From Azolla pinnata (taxonomy: Eukaryota; Streptophyta; Polypodiopsida; Salviniales; Salviniaceae), in the NCBI GenBank assembly GCA_037176905.1, contig JBBBWG010023001.1:1-64000 (forward strand): a stretch of DNA of 64,000 bases, in the 5' to 3' direction. Position numbers and translations under genes: made by a program. Below the pieces are notes generated by a model that was not told where the DNA came from, made no database searches, and saw nothing but the letters and a program-made list of their open reading frames with translations. The first letter of the stretch is position 1; each line of letters begins with the position of its first letter. Positions 58,137 to 64,000 of the stretch are shown here, one piece after another.

Positions 58137-61100
58137 CTCCCTTGTAATGGGCGTGTTCCAAAAAATCCATAAAAAAGAAAAAAAAAGGAATATACAAATT
58201 TTACAAATCTACGAAGGGGCTGATATACTGCGGAATAGTACGATCGTAATAGTACAATCGTAAAAGTGTGATCGTAAAAGTGCGATCGTAAGGAATCAGC
58301 TCCACGCCCATCCGATCCCGTAAGGACCGAAATCTGTCCGTCGAAAGACTCTTAGTCATCGCGTCTGCAACATTGTCAGTCGTAGAGATCCTCTCTAGAC
58401 TGAGCATCTCCTTAGTTGCACAATCCCGAACGAAGTGGTAGCGAACCTCGATATGCTTAGAAGCATTGTGATGTACCAGATTCTTCGCTAAAGCTACGGC
58501 TCCCTAACTGTCGTTGAGTACGATCGGAATCCATTTCGAATTAACTTGTCGAAACGTACGAGCTAGTCGTCCGAGCCAAAGCGCTTCCTTCACTGCGTCC
58601 AACGCAGCTACATACTCCGCTTCGGTCGTACTTGTAGCCGTACAATCCTGTAGTTTCGATCTCCACGAAATGGCGTCGTACCCGAACCTAAAGAAGTATC
58701 CGGATGTCGATTTTCGGCTGTCGAGACAGCCCCCATAATCCGAGTCGGTGTAGCCTACTAGGCCTAAGGGTTCATTCGGTCCGAATTTGATGCCGTAGTC
58801 TTGTGTGCCAACGAGATATTTGAGGATATGCTTCATTGCGTTCCAGTGTGGGCGACCGAGATTGTGTATGAATCTGTTGACGACGCCAACCGTATGCGCT
58901 ATGTCTGGCCGCGTCGTGACCATAGCGTACATCAATGAGCCAACAGCCGGTGCGTATGGTACCGACTTCATATGGTCCCCCTCCGGACCGGGTGTCGAGC
59001 AGTCCTTCCGTGACAGCCGAAGGTTGGCAGGTAGCGGTGTCGTAGCAGATTGAGTCGTATGTATGCTGAATCGCTACAAATTTCGTCGGCTGTAGTCGGA
59101 CCGAGACAGATACAACTGTCGCGAATGTCGATTCCATGTGATCTTCATCCCGAGAATATGATGCGCCGGACCAAGGTCCTTCATTGCGAATTTCAGTAGC
59201 ATTTTTCGTCAGAGCTCGGCAAGCTCTCCGATATGTCGACCGGAGAGCAGCATATCGTCCACGTAGAGGATGAGGAAGATGGGACTTCCATCTGGTGCGT
59301 CCTTACTATAGAAACAATGGTCCTCATCTGATTGAAGAAAGCCGATCAATCGTACGAAATCGTCGAACTTCCGATACCATCGCCTCGGAGCTTGTTTCAA
59401 ACCGTACAAGCTCTTCCGTAACCGACATACGAGATATTCACGGCCTGGTGACGCAAAGCCTTGCGGCTGCTCCATATATATTTCCTCGTCTAGATCACCA
59501 TGAAGGAATGCCGTTTTCACATCCAACTGAAGAAGCTCCAAGTCCTCGAGCGCGACTACGCCGAGGAGGAAACGAAGGGTTGTAATCTTAACAACAGGTG
59601 AGAAGACTTCGTCGAAGTCTACACTGTACTCTTGCCGAAACCCTTTGGCTATGATGCGCGCCTTATACTTCGGACTGGAGGAATCGGACACCTGTTTGAG
59701 TCGAAAGACCCACTTGCACGGGAGTGCTTTCCGATTCCGTGAAAGTTCCACCAAGTCCCAAGTCTCGTTTGCTCGGATGGAGTTCATTTCGGACTCCATT
59801 GCAAGTTGCCAACTTGCAGTATCCGTAGCTTCCATCGCTTCTGTGTATGTCGTAAGTTCACCGGCGTCCATAAAGAACAAGCCGGGAGAGTACCTCTCAT
59901 GTGGCTGCGACAGTCTTTTTGATCGACGTGGAATGACTGGGTTAGTCGGTTCTAGTGCGATTGTACTTCGCACGTCCGAACTTGGGTCATTGAACCTGTT
60001 AGACTAATAGTAGCTCTGCTACTCAAATTTTCTGCAAGTACGGCTCCTTCCGTACTAAGAGGGTTGGCTGACCGTGAAGCCGACCTTGTGTGTTGTGCTG
60101 GGCTGTCCAAAGGAGTGGGTATGTCCGCAAACGTAACTCTCCGTAATTCGATTGGGTGATCGGCAGCCTTGTGCATTTCAGACTCGTTAAAGACCACGTC
60201 CGAACTTCGGACAACTTGGTGAGTCTCCGGGTCCCATAGGCGATAGCCGAAACTTCCGTTAGGTCCATATCCTAAGAAAACGCATTTTCGTGACCGTGAC
60301 TCGAGTTTAGGACGCTCGTCCCTTGGCACAAGTGTGTACGCTTCACATCCGAATATCCGCAGCTTTCCGCAATCCGGTTTTCTTCCTGTCCAAAGCTCTT
60401 GCGAAATTTTCGATCCAAGAGGCCTACTCGGCGACATGTTGATAATGTGCATGATTGTGAGTAGCGCCTTGGCCCAAAAGCCGTCCGTAAGTCCGGAATG
60501 GTGCAACATAGAGACAATCCGATCCAGGATTGTATGATTCATCCGTTCTGCTACTCCATTTTGCTCCGGACTATAAGGAGCCGTAAACTCCCGTCTACTG
60601 CCGCGTTCTTGGGAAAATTGGACGAACTCGTCAGACTAATACTCTTCCCCGTTATCGGATCGTAGGCATTTCAGCTTCTGATCCGGTTGATTCTCGAGCA
60701 TTGGGAGCCAATCCTTAAAGATCGTGAAAACATGATATTTTGTCCGAGTCGGATAAGCCCACACCTTCCGCGTAGCGTCATCGATGAAGGTGACGAAGTA
60801 CGACGCTCCACCGAGAGACGGATTTGGCATCGGGCCATAGATGTCCGAATGGACCAAATCGAGCGGACTCGATTCTCTCGGCGCACTAGTCGGATTTGGG
60901 GCTGCGACTTGCTTGCCGTACTAGCAATGCTCGCAAAACTGATGGTCGGAAAAGGAGAGCTTGGGAATGTAGCCGGCCTTGGATAGATGCGTGATGCCGG
61001 CTTTGCTCAGGTGGCCGAGTCTTCCGTGCCATAGCGATGACACTTGAATATCCACGAGGATTAAGTCACCCTCTCTGAGTGTGACGTACAAAGGATACAA

Positions 61101-63042
61101 TGAATGTATCTTCGGACCATGAGCAAGTAAGAGGTTCTCTTTGTGGAGACTCCACCCTCCTCACGAGAAGCTGGCACGGATGCCTGCTTTGTCGAGTTGT
61201 CCCTCGAGATGAGCGACCTTGAAAGCTCCGGGACGTGCCGAACATCGTGGAGTACGATCGTAGAGCCACCCGAAAAATTGAGCTCTACTGTACCAATGCC
61301 AATAACCGCACAATGCTGCGAATTTCCGACGTGTACAGGGTCGAAACTTCGAGCCGTATACTGTCGGAATTGCGATCGAAACGGAGTTACGTGGTAAGAG
61401 GCATCCGAGTCGAGTAGCCAGCTGGTGGCTTCCTCCGTTGTAAGCAGAACTTCTGCTTCGGTCGTGCTCTCCACGGTGAGGATGTTCGGATCATCCTCTG
61501 TACTATCTCCGATTGTGCGCCGTGAATTCGTAGAAGATGAACCGCAGAAGTTCACCTCCTTCGTACGAATGCCCTTTTGTGTAAATTTTTCGTTATTCGC
61601 TTTAAGGGCTCGGCAGTCGGCCTTATTGTGTCGAGGTTTCTTGCAATAATTGCATGTCCGTAAATCCTTGGATTTACTTTGGTTTCTTGTCACGTTCGAC
61701 ACGCGCGAGGAACTTCTTCCACGATGTTGCGATCGATCACCCGTACTCTGTACGGTGTAGGCTTCACTTGCCGAGTTCTGAATGAGCGTCTTCAGACAGA
61801 ATGGAGCTCGTAATCTCGGAGTACTTCATGGCCACAGCAGATGCGTTGCATACGGTCGTGACGAAGGTTTCCCAGGACTCATCAGCAGTAGAGCTTTCAG
61901 CTCATCGTCGATCGTCATCCCTTGTGCTGACAGCTGAAAAATGATTCCTTCGTAGTCGTTCAGGTGAGCCGTGATCGAGTCGGATTCTTTCATCCGCAAA
62001 TTGTAAAGGCGCCGTATCAAATAGATCTTCGTAGCGGCCACCTTCTTTTCATAAGTGTCCGACAACGTCTTCCACAATTCTTTCTCTGTCATACACGACT
62101 GAACTGTGTAGTACACGGATTTAGACAGATGCATTGGAATGGTAGCACGGGCTACCCGGTCCAGCCTCTTCCATTCTTCCGGCTTGTATGTTGCCGGAGC
62201 GTTGTCGTGCCTTATTGGATTGATCTGGCCACGGACTATGAGATAGTCTTGCATTTGTTCCTTCCAAAAGTTGACGTTCGTCCAATCGAACTTCCTCAGA
62301 CTCATCTCGGATGAGCCGGATGTCGAAGCCATTTGTCGGGAAGGCTTGTCCGTAGTTCTGTCCGGAGTGGTTACAATTGCGGGTGAGTACGACTTCACTG
62401 CAGTCTACCCGAACGCGGTCTAACCGAGTTGGATACGAACGTGAAGGGGTTTGCGGTTCTACTCGGAGTGGGCACGAGCACTACGACTTTGTTCGAAGTG
62501 AGTACGAACCATGTTGTATAAGTCCGAGTCAAAATCGGACTGTTACGCCTAGTCCGTGGAAGAACGAGTCGTACTGACTCTTTTGAAGCGGATTTCGGCC
62601 AAAGTACTTCTACACGGAGTGAGCACAAGCCACTGGCTCTGCCCGAAGTGTGTACAAAGCATTGTCAAAGAGAGTACGACTGTCGGAATTGTGGTCTAAT
62701 CGTACACTGCACGAATTAGATCACGATAGAGCGTTTTACTGCAGACTGCGGTAAAACGGTCGTAACTCCCTATGGGTTGTTCCAAATCCAGTTTCGTATC
62801 TTCTGTTCTCTCCCTGACGTCGAGGCGAACACGATGATGTGTTGCACAACGAAAGACGTCGCCGAAAACTCTTAGAAAGCTCAAATCTTTAGTCGTCGGT
62901 TGGAAGGTTACGGATGGCCGTAATTGTCTTGAATCTTCTCTAAACCACATGCTCTTGATGTCCACACTAAGCTGAATACAGCAGGAAGATAGTAACAACA
63001 GATGACGGCCTGTAGTGGACGGAACCTCGCTCTGATTCCAAA

Positions 63043-63386
63043 TGTTGTGGGAGGCCGTCAGGCGGAACAATGCACTAGCTTCCAACAGTATGTTGGAGCT
63101 GTCAAGAGGTAGGTTAGACCAAAGGGAAGATCAGATATGAAGGAGGAGGTTTCAGATCTGAGGCAGTGAGAAGTGACGGCGGCAATACAAGAGAGAGTTA
63201 GAGAGAGAGATAGACACAAGAATAGAACTTCTATTCACTAGAGTTAAAGCAACCAACTTAGAACGACCATACAAGCTTGGTATTTATACCCCCAAGCTAG
63301 GGCTGAAACCTTTACGGCTTATTACGAATATGGCCCGTTCACTTATAGACAGTGTGAACACGGCCATTAGATGCTCGTATTCGACA
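63043..63386 (-). repeat. 5' LTR of the 57.8-kb copia element
   Basis: 344 bp, with the same termini as the left copy, flanked inside by the tRNA-Met primer-binding site and outside by the GACAT target duplication. Confidence 0.95.
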
Positions 63387-63391
63387 GACAT

Positions 63392-64000
63392 TGCTATCTA
63401 AGTAAGATGGTGGCTAAGGATAGAGAACATAATGCATCAATGGAAAAATGGCAGTTTGGTTTATCGAACCACTAGATAGTTGCTAAAACAACATTCAACT
63501 CATTGAGAAGGAAGAATGGGATGAGCATAGGGCATTGATTGATTTGATAGGAAAAAAAACAAAGACAAGAAATTAACAATTAAATGCAACAAATTATGAT
63601 GCAAATAGAAACCATTGGTGCCATTATGGTCTAGCAAAAACGTTTAGCAAGGTCATAAATTGATGATAGAGGATGCTACAACAAGAGATTAAGAAGGATT
63701 GCAAGTGATTGTGGAGAATCACGGCATAGTCGGCCTAGTTTGCAAAAAATTGTTTTACATTGGAGGTTTGAAAAATTGTTCAGATGAATATAGGTACTTG
63801 GTGAAGGCTCGAGATAAGTCTTCCCCTCCATTGTTTGATTGGAGTGTTTTTCAAACCACTAGAGTTGTCTCTATGCATCACAAGATAAATGACTCTAGTG
63901 ATCCATTGATTTAATCAAATACATGTATAGACCTTTTGGGTTAGCATCATTGATAAATGCGATGAGGTGTCTTATATTGTAGAGAGATCTCTCTCTATTT
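63392..64000. other. Unassigned right end of the window
   Basis: AT-rich sequence beyond the copia element. A + strand open frame at 63699-63914 (71 residues) has no recognisable domain. No feature can be supported. Confidence 0.35.

Larger units (their letters stand above)
57791..63386 (-). mobile_element. Structurally complete Ty1/copia retrotransposon (fossil)
   Basis: A 5.6-kb element on the - strand with 346- and 344-bp LTRs of TG...CA form and a perfect 5-bp target duplication, GACAT, at 57786-57790 and 63387-63391. Read from the right: LTR, primer-binding site complementary to initiator Met tRNA (about 63029-63042), a leader with short repeats (62400-63000), gag (about 61830-62400), a CCHC knuckle and protease (CNYC...HNKADC, WLLDSDASYH; about 61060-61700), integrase (about 59950-60860), reverse transcriptase with LYVDDMLLSG (about 59210-59970), RNase H with DSDYGGC...STTEAEY (about 58500-58970), then the second LTR. 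It looks whole in structure, but its coding part has roughly half a dozen or more breaks. The LTRs differ at about 25 of 345 positions (7%), suggesting insertion two to three million years ago at common plant rates. Confidence 0.95.

Noticed and set aside
1-64000. Search for a defence island, gene cluster or other new multi-gene system
   Set aside because: The six host genes belong to unrelated, well-spread plant families and the rest is retroelement and simple-repeat DNA. No shared pathway or novel module could be supported.
1-64000. tRNA, rRNA or snoRNA genes
   Set aside because: No cloverleaf with A and B boxes and no rRNA-like stretch was recognised by eye. The tRNA-Met-like 12-14 bp words at 35923, 50461 and 63029 are retroelement primer-binding sites.

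Overview
This is a plant nuclear genome window. Six spliced host genes are recognisable, all on the + strand, separated and invaded by retrotransposons and simple repeats. A monocot is most likely, because the NPF gene has a strongly GC-rich last exon set in an AT-rich background. The species cannot be read from the sequence. Nothing bacterial, organellar or viral beyond retroelement fossils was seen.

Layout. 1-4.2 kb is retroelement debris: a Ty3/gypsy reverse-transcriptase fragment on the - strand, then a LINE relic with an endonuclease domain. 6.75-10.0 kb is a two-exon Dof transcription factor of the cycling-Dof (CDF) kind. 13.2-17.0 kb is a five-exon gene for a probable plastid DUF3067 protein. 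20.5-22.8 kb is a two-exon gene of the At1g01500-like unknown family. 26.05-37.8 kb is a ten-exon C2-domain phospholipase D, delta type; its seventh intron holds a Ty1/copia element of about 5 kb in antisense orientation. 39.2-44.5 kb is a twelve-exon ER protein disulfide isomerase (PDIL1-4/1-3 type) ending in KDEL. 47.2-50.0 kb is a five-exon NRT1/PTR transporter closest to the NPF7 group. From 50.2 kb onward it is mostly repeats: an old full-length Ty1/copia element (50.2-54.8 kb, + strand), a long ATGCATGTATG-type minisatellite (55.9-57.1 kb), and a younger complete Ty1/copia element (57.8-63.4 kb, - strand) with matching LTRs and a 5-bp target duplication.

Exon limits were worked out by hand. 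They use GT/AG borders, phase continuity and remembered family sequences; exon lengths keep frame throughout all six genes. The genes share no obvious pathway, and their common orientation looks like chance synteny.

Two 100-N gaps are each flanked by a perfect 77-bp direct duplication. They look like contig ends sharing a k-mer-sized overlap that the scaffolder did not merge, so both are probably assembly artefacts.

I found no convincing new biological system. The items most worth a second look are the conserved but uncharacterised DUF3067 and At1g01500-like genes, a donor-like site just before the KDEL of the PDI gene, paired hairpins in a duplicated PDI intron, the telomere-type array upstream of that gene, and the intronic copia element in the phospholipase gene.
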